64,000 bases of DNA from Clostridia bacterium (GTDB taxonomy: Bacteria > Bacillota > Clostridia > Christensenellales > Pumilibacteraceae), in the NCBI GenBank assembly GCA_017623435.1, contig JAGAPD010000028.1, forward strand, positions 1-64,000. The letters are read 5' to 3'. Positions 7,741 to 15,952 of the stretch are shown piece by piece (position 1 is the stretch's first letter; every line of letters starts with the position of its first letter). Position numbers and translations under genes: made by a program. The notes under the pieces are model-generated. The model searched no databases, was not told the DNA's origin, and saw only the letters and a list, made by a program, of their open reading frames with translations.

Positions 7741-8838
7741 ATGTATTTATCGCACGTGACACTAAATAATTACCGCAATTATTCTTCGCTCGGGCTTGAC
7801 CTTTCGCCCGGGCTAAACGTGTTTACGGGGAAAAACGCGCAAGGCAAGACCAACTTTTTGGAGGCGGTGTACTTCACGAGCATCGGCAGAAGTATGCGTA
7901 CGCCTCGAGATAAAGAGCTTATCGCGTGGGGAAGCGAAAAGGCGCGTATTCGCTCGGACGTAGTGGGACGCGGTGGAAAGTCGCGCGTAGAAATCGTGCT
8001 GGATAAAAACGAAAAAAAACGCGTTGCTATCGGCGGAGCGCAGGTTAGTAAGATGGGCGAGCTTATGGGTGTAATTATGACCGTGCTGTTTTCGCCCGAC
8101 GAGATTGCAATAATCAAGCAAGGCCCGGGCGAGAGAAGACGTTTTATGGATATTGCCATTTGTCAGCTTTCGCGTGCGTACTTTTACCTGCTTACGCGCT
8201 ATAATAAGATTTTATCGCAACGCAACAGCCTGCTTAAAAGCAAGGCGGACGCGTCAACCTTAGACGTGTGGGATATCCAGCTCGCGCAGACGGGCGCAAA
8301 GGTTATTAAAACGAGGCGTGGATTTATCGCAAGACTTAACGAACTTGCAAATAAAAATCACGAATTTTTGACTAACGGCAAAGAGAGCTTGTCGCTTTGT
8401 TACGAGGGTATTGATGGAAACAGCGAGGAGGAAATCACGCAAAATTTCCTAAATAGCTTAAAGAAAGTTAGGGACAAAGATTTACTTCACGGTTACACTC
8501 ACGTGGGCGCTCAAACGGACGATTTTGGCGCAATGGTGGGGGACGTGGACGTGCGTAAGTTTGGCTCGCAAGGTCAGCAAAGGACGGTAGCGTTGTCGCT
8601 TAAACTTGCCCAACTCGACCTTTTTTACGAGGAAACGGGCGAATATCCCGTGCTACTTCTCGACGACGTTTTTTCCGAGCTCGACGTATCCCGTCAGCAA
8701 AAGCTCGTTCAAAAAATTGACGGATTTCAAACGATAATTACTTGCACGCACGTTGAAGAAGTGCTGCAAGAGTATTTTAAGGACGCTAAATTTTTCTCGG
8801 TTACGAGTGGACAAATAACTGAAAAAGGTGGAAAATAA
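7741..8838 (+). CDS. recF: DNA replication and repair protein RecF
   Basis: RecF is an SMC-like ATPase that helps load RecA at single-strand gaps. The 365-residue product starts MYLSHVTLNNYRNYSS, matching the usual RecF start, which supports the ATG at 7741 although the frame is open to 7678. Walker A GKNAQGKT is at 30-37, a signature-like FGSQGQQRT near 280 and Walker B VLLLDDVFSELD after it. It is away from its classical dnaA-dnaN-recF-gyrB neighbourhood. It stands first in a unit with a hydrolase gene, whose ATG follows the recF stop by one base. Its promoter suggests a leaderless message. Confidence 0.95.
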   Translation: MYLSHVTLNNYRNYSSLGLDLSPGLNVFTGKNAQGKTNFLEAVYFTSIGRSMRTPRDKELIAWGSEKARIRSDVVGRGGKSRVEIVLDKNEKKRVAIGGAQVSKMGELMGVIMTVLFSPDEIAIIKQGPGERRRFMDIAICQLSRAYFYLLTRYNKILSQRNSLLKSKADASTLDVWDIQLAQTGAKVIKTRRGFIARLNELANKNHEFLTNGKESLSLCYEGIDGNSEEEITQNFLNSLKKVRDKDLLHGYTHVGAQTDDFGAMVGDVDVRKFGSQGQQRTVALSLKLAQLDLFYEETGEYPVLLLDDVFSELDVSRQQKLVQKIDGFQTIITCTHVEEVLQEYFKDAKFFSVTSGQITEKGGK

Positions 8839-8839
8839 T

Positions 8840-9559
8840 ATGAAGATTAAACAACTTTTTGCTAATAAGCAAGACAATTTAGTAGGACAAAAGCCAGTAA
8901 CTATTGCTTTTTTGGGTGATAGCGTTACACAGGGTTGCTATGAGTGTTATCTTACTTCTCCGACATCGCTACAAACGATTTTTGACTACAAGAGCGCGTA
9001 TTCGACAAGAGTAAAAGAGATACTTAATATCCTCTATCCCAACGTTCAAATTAACGTTATAAATAGTGGTATAAGTGGGGATAGTGCGCGCGTTGGATTG
9101 AGTAGAATTGAGCGTGACATATTGTCTTATAATCCCGATTTGGTGGTTGTATCTTACGGGCTTAACGACGCGGTAATAGGCGATAAGATTACCTATCTTT
9201 CTTCGCTTGAAACCATTTTCGCCACGCTTAAGAAAAGAAATATTGAAGTGATTTTCCTTACGCAAAACTTTATGAATACCAACGTTAGCGTGCATCTTCG
9301 CGACGAACTTTTTATTAAACTCGCTAACGATTTTGGCAAGATTCAAAACGAAGGAAGATTAAAGGAATATTTCGAGGACGCAAAAGCGTTGTGTGAAAAT
9401 TGTGGTGTTGAAGTAGTTGATCTTTATTCCGTTTGGGAAAAGTTGTACGACGCAAAAGTCAACGTTACCGAACTTCTTTCGAATAAACTCAATCATCCTA
9501 TTCGCGAATTCCACTATTATATGGCGATGAAAATCGTGGAAAAAATCTTGCTTGACTAG
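8840..9559 (+). CDS. SGNH/GDSL-type hydrolase
   Basis: A 239-residue hydrolase of the SGNH superfamily, which contains esterases and carbohydrate deacetylases. Block I GDSVTQG (26-32) carries the nucleophilic Ser, block II is SGISGDSA (77-84) and block III GLND (107-110). The block V His is probably in NHPIREFH near the C-terminus, but the partner Asp three residues before it is not obvious. The ATG at 8840 is chosen over the GTG at 8828 because AAGGTGG (8826-8831) precedes it. No signal peptide is seen, so it is cytoplasmic. Its position before a glycosidase suggests removal of acyl groups from a sugar. Confidence 0.85.
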   Translation: MKIKQLFANKQDNLVGQKPVTIAFLGDSVTQGCYECYLTSPTSLQTIFDYKSAYSTRVKEILNILYPNVQINVINSGISGDSARVGLSRIERDILSYNPDLVVVSYGLNDAVIGDKITYLSSLETIFATLKKRNIEVIFLTQNFMNTNVSVHLRDELFIKLANDFGKIQNEGRLKEYFEDAKALCENCGVEVVDLYSVWEKLYDAKVNVTELLSNKLNHPIREFHYYMAMKIVEKILLD

Positions 9560-9570
9560 GAGAAAAAGTA

Positions 9571-12420
9571 ATGGATAAGAAAATTTTAAAAAGTATAATA
9601 GATGCGGACGTAAGCGAGTACCGTGCGCTCCCCTTTTGGAGCTGGAACGACGAGCTTAAAACGGACGAGCTCGTTTGGCAAATTAAGTGGATGAAAGAAA
9701 ACGGCTTTGGCGGTTATTTTATGCACGCGCGTGGCGGACTTACGACCGAGTATTTGGGTGACGACTGGTTCGACTGCGTTCTTGCGTGTCTTGACGCTGG
9801 CGAAGAGTGTAAAATGGAAAGCTGGGCTTACGACGAAAACGGCTGGCCGAGCGGTTTTGCAGGCGGTAAGCTTCTTTCCGATCCTCAAAACTGCGACAAG
9901 TACCTGACCACGAGCGTGGGCGAGTACGACGAAAATGCGCTCGTGTCCTATCTTATGAGTGAGGAAAAGCTTATTCGCACCACCACGGGCGGACGTGGCG
10001 AGTATCTTAACGTTTACGAGCATACCTCTAATTCGACGGCGGATATTCTCAACCCCGAGGTTATGGATAAGTTTATCGACCTCACGCACGCCGAGTACAA
10101 AAAGCGCGTGGGGGATAAGTGGAACACGGTAAAAGGCTTTTTCACGGACGAACCGCAGTATTTTAGATGGGCGCATCCCTATACCGATATGATTAAAAAG
10201 CACTTCGCCCAAAAGTACGGCGAGGACATTTTGGACGGACTTGGACTTATGTTCGTTGAAAAGGAAGGGTACAAGCAATTTAGATACAGATACTGGCTGG
10301 GAATGCAGTCGCTTATGGTCGAGAATTTTGGCAAAAAGATTTACGACTGGTGCGAAGAAAACGGCACGGCGCTCACCGGCCACTACGTTGAGGAGTGTAA
10401 TTTGTGGGCGCAGTTAATGTGTAACGGCGGAATTATGCCCTACTACGAGTATATGCATATTCCCGGAATGGACCATCTTGGCGCGGTAGTGGGTACGCCG
10501 GTTGCACCCAAGCAGCTTTCGTCCGTTGCCCGTCAGCTTGGTAAAAAGCGCGTTTTGACCGAAACCTTCGCTTGTTGCGGTTGGAACGCTACGCCAAGAC
10601 TTGGTAAGCGCATTGCCGAATGGCAGTTCGTAAACGGAGTGAATCTTATGTGTCAACACCTTCTTCCGTACTCCGAGCACGGACAAAGAAAGCGTGATTA
10701 CCCTGCGCATTATTCGTGGTCGAATCCGTGGGTGAGAGAAGATTACCGCACCTTTAACGACTACTTTGCACGCCTTGGCAGACTGCTTGCCGAGAGCGAC
10801 GAGAAGGTAAAGGTTGCGCTTTTCTGTCCTATCCGCAGTATGTATTTCGACTATAAGCGTGGCGAGGAAAAGGAGCTTCCGGTCGACGGATCGTACGTAC
10901 GTAGTGCCGTAATGCTGTCCAAATACAATATTCCTTACCATATTATCGACGAAACGATTATGGAAAAACACGCCGTAGTTGACAGCAACAAGCTCAATAT
11001 CGGCAACTGCGAATACGACTACGTTATATTCCCCTTGACCTATACGATGGGCGAGTTTAGCGCGGATTTATTCGAGAAATATTACGAAAACGGTGGCAAG
11101 ATGCTTTTCCTTGACGAGTTGCCTTCTTATAAGGAAGGTCAACCCTATAAGTACGCTTTTGCGAGCAACACCGATATGGAAAGCATTTTCAGCGCGCAGG
11201 AGTACACGATCAGCGACCGCGAAACTGAAATTCAGTCCACGCACCGCGTTTACGAGGGTAAAGAGTATATCTACGCCGTAAATTTAAGTGAGGATAAGGA
11301 CTATACCGTCACCTTCAACGGCAATTTCAAGGGCTTTGACTATATCGACCTTGAAACCTTTGAGCTTAAAAAGGTAAGCTCGACCTTGCACTTCGACGCA
11401 GGTCAGTCGTATATTTTGTTCTTTAGCGACGAGCAAAAAGAGTACGAAAGTCCCAAGCCCGAGTTTACGCTTTGCGCTCCCTTTGAGGTGGTAAGCGCCA
11501 GCGATAACTACTTGCTCCTTGACAAGCTTTGCTATTCGCTTGACGGGCAAAATTATTCGCCCTCACTTCGCTATATGGGCGTATTTGACGAGCTTATTAA
11601 AAAGCGCCACAGCGGTGACGTTTACCTCAAATATACCTTTATCGTGAGGGACGTACCCCGTCGTTTGTCACTTTTGGCGGAAGATCTGCACAATATTTGG
11701 TGCAAGGTCAACGGCAAGGAAGTGGTCTTTGACGGCGTGTCCGATTTTGAAAAACAGATTTACCGCGCGGATATTTCTTCGTGCGCTGTCGAGGGCGAAA
11801 ACGAGATTATCTTTAAGATAAACTTCTACGAAAGCGACGAGGTTTACGACGTGTTATTCGGTACGGGTACGGAAGGACTTAAAAACAAGCTTGCTTACGA
11901 TACCACTATCGAGGCGTGTTATTTGCAGGGCGACTTCGGCGTATACTCTGACAAGCCTTTTATTAAGGGCGAGACGAAAAACGTTTTCCTCGCGGACGAA
12001 TTCTATATCGCGCAAAGAAAAGATACGGTTAGCAACACACTCAGCGACGGCTACCCCTTCTTTGCAGGCAATATGACGCTCCGCTCAATCGTGGAAAACC
12101 CCCAAAGTAAAGTACTGCGTCTTGACGGCGAGTGGTGCTTATCCACCGTTACCGTCAACGGCAAGAAGGTGGAAAAATCCTATTTTGCGAACAAGGTTGA
12201 TTTGACCGACTACTTGACCGACGGCAAAAACGAGATTTTGGTAACGCTTTTCTCGGGCAATCGCAACCTTCTTGGTCCTCACCATTGCGCGTGGGATGAA
12301 GAGCCCCTTTGGGTTGGTCCGCACACCTGGGAGCTCGTTGATACTTGGACGGACGGCGTGAGCAGTCAGGAATTGCCCCGTTACGCCTTCATCCGTTTTG
12401 GTTTATTTGATAAGGAATAA
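9571..12420 (+). CDS. Large glycoside hydrolase, GH106-like (alpha-L-rhamnosidase type)
   Basis: A 949-residue intracellular glycosidase with no signal peptide. The N-terminal barrel begins PFWSWND (21-27), with GGYFMHARGGL (47-57) and YDENGWPSGFAGG (87-99), a pattern I associate with GH106-like enzymes. Candidate catalytic acids lie in FFTDEPQYF (Glu194) and VLTETFACCGW (Glu331). The last third is beta-rich and resembles GH2 sugar-binding domains (HNIWCKVNGKEV, LRLDGEWCLSTVTVNGKKVE). It follows the SGNH hydrolase by 11 bases, and the two probably act on the same acylated oligosaccharide. Rhamnosidase activity is an inference; another deoxysugar or uronide is possible. Confidence 0.75.
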   Translation: MDKKILKSIIDADVSEYRALPFWSWNDELKTDELVWQIKWMKENGFGGYFMHARGGLTTEYLGDDWFDCVLACLDAGEECKMESWAYDENGWPSGFAGGKLLSDPQNCDKYLTTSVGEYDENALVSYLMSEEKLIRTTTGGRGEYLNVYEHTSNSTADILNPEVMDKFIDLTHAEYKKRVGDKWNTVKGFFTDEPQYFRWAHPYTDMIKKHFAQKYGEDILDGLGLMFVEKEGYKQFRYRYWLGMQSLMVENFGKKIYDWCEENGTALTGHYVEECNLWAQLMCNGGIMPYYEYMHIPGMDHLGAVVGTPVAPKQLSSVARQLGKKRVLTETFACCGWNATPRLGKRIAEWQFVNGVNLMCQHLLPYSEHGQRKRDYPAHYSWSNPWVREDYRTFNDYFARLGRLLAESDEKVKVALFCPIRSMYFDYKRGEEKELPVDGSYVRSAVMLSKYNIPYHIIDETIMEKHAVVDSNKLNIGNCEYDYVIFPLTYTMGEFSADLFEKYYENGGKMLFLDELPSYKEGQPYKYAFASNTDMESIFSAQEYTISDRETEIQSTHRVYEGKEYIYAVNLSEDKDYTVTFNGNFKGFDYIDLETFELKKVSSTLHFDAGQSYILFFSDEQKEYESPKPEFTLCAPFEVVSASDNYLLLDKLCYSLDGQNYSPSLRYMGVFDELIKKRHSGDVYLKYTFIVRDVPRRLSLLAEDLHNIWCKVNGKEVVFDGVSDFEKQIYRADISSCAVEGENEIIFKINFYESDEVYDVLFGTGTEGLKNKLAYDTTIEACYLQGDFGVYSDKPFIKGETKNVFLADEFYIAQRKDTVSNTLSDGYPFFAGNMTLRSIVENPQSKVLRLDGEWCLSTVTVNGKKVEKSYFANKVDLTDYLTDGKNEILVTLFSGNRNLLGPHHCAWDEEPLWVGPHTWELVDTWTDGVSSQELPRYAFIRFGLFDKE

Positions 12421-12433
12421 TCAATGAAAAACA

Positions 12434-12465
12434 AAAAACCGACCACTACGTAGTGGTCGGTTTTT
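12434..12465. terminator. Perfect ACGT-centred bidirectional terminator
   Basis: A perfect 32-base palindrome, AAAAACCGACCACTAC followed by its complement, sits between the convergent glycosidase and upp genes. It has A and T tracts on both sides. Confidence 0.9.
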
Positions 12466-12482
12466 ATTATTTAACGATTTAA

Positions 12483-13121
12483 TTACTTCGTGCCGAAAAG
12501 TCTATCGCCTGCGTCGCCAAGGCCGGGAAGGATATAGCCGTTCTCGTTAAGGCATCTATCAAGCGTAGAAACGTAAACGTCCACGTCGGGATGCGTTTCA
12601 GCGAGCTTGGTCACGCCCTCGGGAGCGCCGATAATCGCCATAACCTTAATTTTCGTGCAACCGCGTTTTTTAAGAAGGTCAATCGCGTCGCAAGCACTAC
12701 CGCCCGTCGCGAGCATGGGATCAACGACGATAACGAATTTATCCGCAATTCCCTCGGGGAGCTTGCAGTAATATTCGCAGGGCTCGAGCGTTTCTTCGTT
12801 TCGATACATTCCGATATGACCAACGCGAGCGCTGGGGAAAAGCACGTGAACGCCGTTTACCATGCCAAGACCGGCACGGAGAATGGGCACGATAACTACG
12901 CTATTATCCACGATAACCTGTTGTACGCAGGTTTCAAGCGGAGTAGTTACCGTTTTTTCCTCGGTAGGAACGTCCTTAAAGCTTTCGTAAGTCATAAGCG
13001 TAGTAATTTCTTCGATAAGCTCACGAAACTCTTTCATACTCGTTTCTTTGTCGCGCAAAATGGCGATTTTGTGCTTAATGAGCGGATGATTGAAAATGGT
13101 AACGTTAGGATAATCTTTCAT
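12483..13121 (-). CDS. upp: Uracil phosphoribosyltransferase
   Basis: Converts uracil plus PRPP to UMP, the salvage entry to pyrimidine nucleotides. The 212-residue length is normal for this homodimeric enzyme. The PRPP loop [11 protein letters not shown], the ILRAGLGM segment and the C-terminal uracil-binding stretch [12 protein letters not shown] are all intact. The start has a GAGGAA ribosome site. It lies 16 bases after uraA on the same strand, so import and phosphoribosylation of uracil are co-expressed under the attenuator-like leader at 14587-14756. Confidence 0.97.
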   Translation of the reverse strand: MKDYPNVTIFNHPLIKHKIAILRDKETSMKEFRELIEEITTLMTYESFKDVPTEEKTVTTPLETCVQQVIVDNSVVIVPILRAGLGMVNGVHVLFPSARVGHIGMYRNEETLEPCEYYCKLPEGIADKFVIVVDPMLATGGSACDAIDLLKKRGCTKIKVMAIIGAPEGVTKLAETHPDVDVYVSTLDRCLNENGYILPGLGDAGDRLFGTK

Positions 13122-13137
13122 TTTACTTCCTCAAAAA

Positions 13138-14586
13138 TTATTCAGCGTCCGTGGTGGATGCAACTTCTTCGGTTGCTTCTGCGGTTTCTTCAGTAGCAGT
13201 TTCTTCAGTAGTTTCAGCGGTTTGAGCAGCAGCCTTCTTTGCAGCCTTGGAGCCCAAGAGGTTAACCAAGATGCCAAGGATAAGAGCGCAAGCAACGGCG
13301 GTAAGCGTTACTTTGCCAAGGCCAAGTGCAAGTCCGCCAACGCCAGCGATAAGGATAACCGAAACGGTGAAGAGGTTGTAGTTCTCGTTAAGGTCAACCT
13401 TCTGGATCATCTTAAGACCGGATACTGCGATGAATCCGTAAAGCGTAAAGCATACGCCACCCATTACGCAGGAAGGAATAGTAGCAAGCAAGGTTACGAA
13501 GGGAGCGAAGAACGCAGCAAGGATACAAATGATAGCAGCGGTGAAGATGGTTACAACGGATGCGTTGCGGGAAATTGCTACGCAACCAACCGATTCACCG
13601 TAAGTGGTGTTGGGGCAACCACCGAAGAACGCGCCCACCATCGAGCCTACACCGTCGCCAAGAAGAGTGCGGTGAAGACCGGGATCTTGGGTAAGGTCGT
13701 TGCCGATAATGGAAGAAATGTTCTTGTGGTCAGCAAGGTGCTCAGCGAATACTACGAACGCTACGGGAACGTAAGCAACGATTACGGTTGCGAAATATTC
13801 GCCGTTAAGTCCACCAAAGCCTTGGAAAGCCTCAATAAAGGTGAACGAGGGGAGCCATTGCATATTCTCAAAGAGAGAGAAGTTGATTACGATAAGCTCG
13901 GGTACGGATGCAACGTGACCGATTACGGTGAAGATGGTAGCTACGAGATAGCCTGCGCAAATACCGATAATGAAGGGAATAATCTTCATCATCTTCTTGC
14001 CGTAAACGGAGCAAACGATAACGGTTGCAAGCGTTACCAAACCGCAAATCAAGGAGATAAAGCCGGTGGTGTTCATAACGTATACACCGTCGGTTAATAC
14101 AGCGCCTTTTACGAGGTCGCCTACTGCGTTGCCTGCGAGCGAAAGACCGATAACAGCAACCGTAGGTCCGATAACTGCAGCGGGCATAAGCTTGTTGATC
14201 CACTTAACGCCTGCAAACTTAACGATAAGCGCGATTACTACGTAAACAAGACCAGCGAAGATAGCGCCGATGATGAGTCCGAGGTAGCCTGCTTGAGCGC
14301 TGGTTGCGCCTGCGAAGGCTGCGCACATCGAGCCGATAAATGCAAACGACGAGCCAAGGACCACGGGGCTTTTGAACTTCGTGAAAAGTAAGTACACGAT
14401 AGTTCCTACGCCTGCGCCGAGAAGGGCTGCCGACTGCGAAAGTTGAGCACCAGTTGCACCGTTAATGATTACGGGAACAACGATGGTTGCTGCCAAGATG
14501 GCAAGTACTTGTTGGAGTGCGAAAACGATGGTTTTCCAAAAACCAGGCTTGTCGCTGACTCCGTAAACGAGTCCGTTTTTGTTCAT
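13138..14586 (-). CDS. uraA: Uracil permease (NCS2/UraA family)
   Basis: Proton-coupled uracil importer of the nucleobase-ascorbate (NCS2) family, 482 residues from the ATG at complement 14586, which has a GGAGGA ribosome site at 14596-14601. The frame is open upstream but that region is leader RNA. It shows the usual 14-helix hydrophobic pattern, the VVLGSSFAFIG half-helix and the FAEHLADHKNISSIIGNDL substrate loop. The last 35 or so residues form an unusual acidic Thr/Glu/Ala-rich tail not needed in the family. It is co-transcribed with upp. Regulation is probably by transcription attenuation in the 170-base leader. Confidence 0.95.
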   Translation of the reverse strand: MNKNGLVYGVSDKPGFWKTIVFALQQVLAILAATIVVPVIINGATGAQLSQSAALLGAGVGTIVYLLFTKFKSPVVLGSSFAFIGSMCAAFAGATSAQAGYLGLIIGAIFAGLVYVVIALIVKFAGVKWINKLMPAAVIGPTVAVIGLSLAGNAVGDLVKGAVLTDGVYVMNTTGFISLICGLVTLATVIVCSVYGKKMMKIIPFIIGICAGYLVATIFTVIGHVASVPELIVINFSLFENMQWLPSFTFIEAFQGFGGLNGEYFATVIVAYVPVAFVVFAEHLADHKNISSIIGNDLTQDPGLHRTLLGDGVGSMVGAFFGGCPNTTYGESVGCVAISRNASVVTIFTAAIICILAAFFAPFVTLLATIPSCVMGGVCFTLYGFIAVSGLKMIQKVDLNENYNLFTVSVILIAGVGGLALGLGKVTLTAVACALILGILVNLLGSKAAKKAAAQTAETTEETATEETAEATEEVASTTDAE

Positions 14587-14629
14587 AAATATATGTCCTC
14601 CATATAAAAAATTACCTAAGTTATGGGCA

Positions 14630-14659
14630 CAAAAAAAGGAAGTCAATAAAAAACTTCCT
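14630..14659 (-). terminator. Attenuator terminator in the uraA leader
   Basis: On the minus strand, AGGAAGT (14659-14653), a 9-base loop and ACTTCCT (14643-14637) lead into seven or eight T. It begins four bases after the leader-peptide stop codon and ends about 45 bases before the uraA start. Confidence 0.8.
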
Positions 14660-14662
14660 GCG

Positions 14663-14737
14663 CTAAAAGATAGAAAAGGGAATAGTGATGCCATAATAAG
14701 AATAATAACTATTTTGAGCAATCACAATTTTTTCCAT
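14663..14737 (-). CDS. Putative 24-residue leader peptide of uraA-upp
   Basis: A short open frame starting MEKIVIAQNS and ending ITIPFSIF, with a strong ribosome site GGAGGG (14743-14748) five bases before its ATG. About half of the last 51 bases are U in the RNA, giving the run YYSYY and then Phe, Ile and Ser codons. The stop TAG is four bases before a terminator hairpin. This is the layout of the Escherichia coli pyrBI leader (pyrL). There, low UTP makes RNA polymerase pause in U-rich sequence so that the ribosome catches up and blocks the hairpin. A Tyr-sensing attenuator is the alternative but does not fit the genes controlled. Confidence 0.75.
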   Translation of the reverse strand: MEKIVIAQNSYYSYYGITIPFSIF

Positions 14738-14762
14738 AGTATCCCTCCGTGCTATCTTTCTC

Positions 14763-14791
14763 ATTATATCATACATCTAACTCTGAGGCAA
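14763..14791 (-). promoter_or_regulatory. Promoter of the uraA-upp operon
   Basis: On the minus strand, TTGCCT (14791-14786), a 17-base spacer and TATAAT (14768-14763). Transcription would start near 14756, giving a leader of about 170 bases that contains the peptide and terminator. Confidence 0.75.
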
Positions 14792-14828
14792 GTGTTTTTT
14801 GCACTTTTTCGACAATTATTTCACGAGT

Positions 14829-14858
14829 TTGTCACAATTTGTAACGGCGCGTTATAAT
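14829..14858 (+). promoter_or_regulatory. Promoter of the glycosyltransferase gene
   Basis: TTGTCA (14829-14834), an 18-base spacer and TATAAT (14853-14858). The expected start, near 14865, leaves only about 11 bases before the ATG at 14876, with at best a weak Shine-Dalgarno. Confidence 0.65.
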
Positions 14859-14875
14859 AAGGAATATAAAAGAGT

Positions 14876-15952
14876 ATGATTATTACCGTTTATGCAATTT
14901 CAAAAAACGAGGAGAAATTCGTTTCTCGCTGGGCTGAGAGTATGCGTGAGGCGGATCACGTCGTAGTGCTTGATACGGGCTCAAGCGACGATACCGTAAA
15001 CGCACTTATTAAAGAGGGAGTTAAGGTAGAGTGCGCGAGTATAAATCCGTGGCGATTCGACGTGGCGCGTAACGAGTCGTTAAAGCTCGTTCCTGACGAA
15101 ACGGACGTATGCGTATGCACCGATTTGGATGAAATCTTCGAAAAAGGCTGGCGAAAAAAGCTGGAAAAATCGTGGGTAGCGGACGCTACGCAGGGGAGGT
15201 ATAAATACGTCTGGTCACACGAGGGAAAGCGCGAGGGCGTGCAGTTTTTGGGCGAAAAAATACACGTTAAGCAAGGGTTTAGCTGGGAAAAGCCCGTGCA
15301 CGAGGTTTTGCGCTACGACGGAGAAAAGCCACAAAAACAAGTTATGCTTGAGGGCGTAGTTTTGCATCATTACCCCGACGAGAGCAAGTCGCGCGGTAGT
15401 TATCTTGCTTTGTTAGAGCTTGCCGTTGCCGAAAATCCTAAGTGCGACAGGAGTATGCATTACCTTGGTAGGGAATATATGTTCAGGGGCGAATATCAAA
15501 AGGCGATTACCACGCTACTTCGCCACCTCTCTTTACCTACTGCTACTTGGAGTGACGAGCGAAGTGCGTCTATGCGCTATATCGCGCGTTGCTACGTGGC
15601 TCTTGATAAAAGGGCGGATGCGGAAAAATGGTTTCTTCGCGCCGTTGCTCAAACGCCCGATCTTCGAGAGGGCTACGTTGAATACGCGCAGTTTTTATTC
15701 GCGAAAAAGGACTATCACGGCGTTTTGTTTTTGCTCAAAAAAGCGCTTGAAATTACCAAACGGCCACTAACGTACGTGTCCGATCCGCTTTCTTGGGGTG
15801 CGCTTCCGTACGATTTGATGGCGCTGGCGAGCTATTACGTCAAGGACTACGAAAGCGCAGTTGAGTACGGTGAAAAAGCGGTCCGCCTTGACGACGAACC
15901 GCGACTTAAAAACAATCTTGAATTTTATAAAAGCAGTATTTTGCTTACTTAA
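14876..15952 (+). CDS. Family 2 glycosyltransferase with TPR-like C-terminus
   Basis: A 358-residue cytoplasmic GT2-type enzyme. The N-terminal domain has YAISKNEEKF, the nucleotide-sugar strand VVVLDTGSSDDT (29-40) and a DxD-like motif TDLDE (82-86). From about residue 190 the sequence turns into helical repeats resembling TPR (for example MRYIARCYVALDKRADAEKWFLRAVA). This architecture is common in Clostridia for enzymes that glycosylate proteins or surface glycans. It is a single-gene unit with its own promoter and overlaps the convergent AraC gene by eight bases at its 3' end. Donor and acceptor are unknown. Confidence 0.87.
   Translation: MIITVYAISKNEEKFVSRWAESMREADHVVVLDTGSSDDTVNALIKEGVKVECASINPWRFDVARNESLKLVPDETDVCVCTDLDEIFEKGWRKKLEKSWVADATQGRYKYVWSHEGKREGVQFLGEKIHVKQGFSWEKPVHEVLRYDGEKPQKQVMLEGVVLHHYPDESKSRGSYLALLELAVAENPKCDRSMHYLGREYMFRGEYQKAITTLLRHLSLPTATWSDERSASMRYIARCYVALDKRADAEKWFLRAVAQTPDLREGYVEYAQFLFAKKDYHGVLFLLKKALEITKRPLTYVSDPLSWGALPYDLMALASYYVKDYESAVEYGEKAVRLDDEPRLKNNLEFYKSSILLT

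Noticed and set aside
14663-14737. Tyrosine-specific attenuator based on the YYSYY run
   Set aside because: The controlled genes are for uracil salvage, and Tyr codons are a by-product of U-rich sequence; kept only as an alternative.
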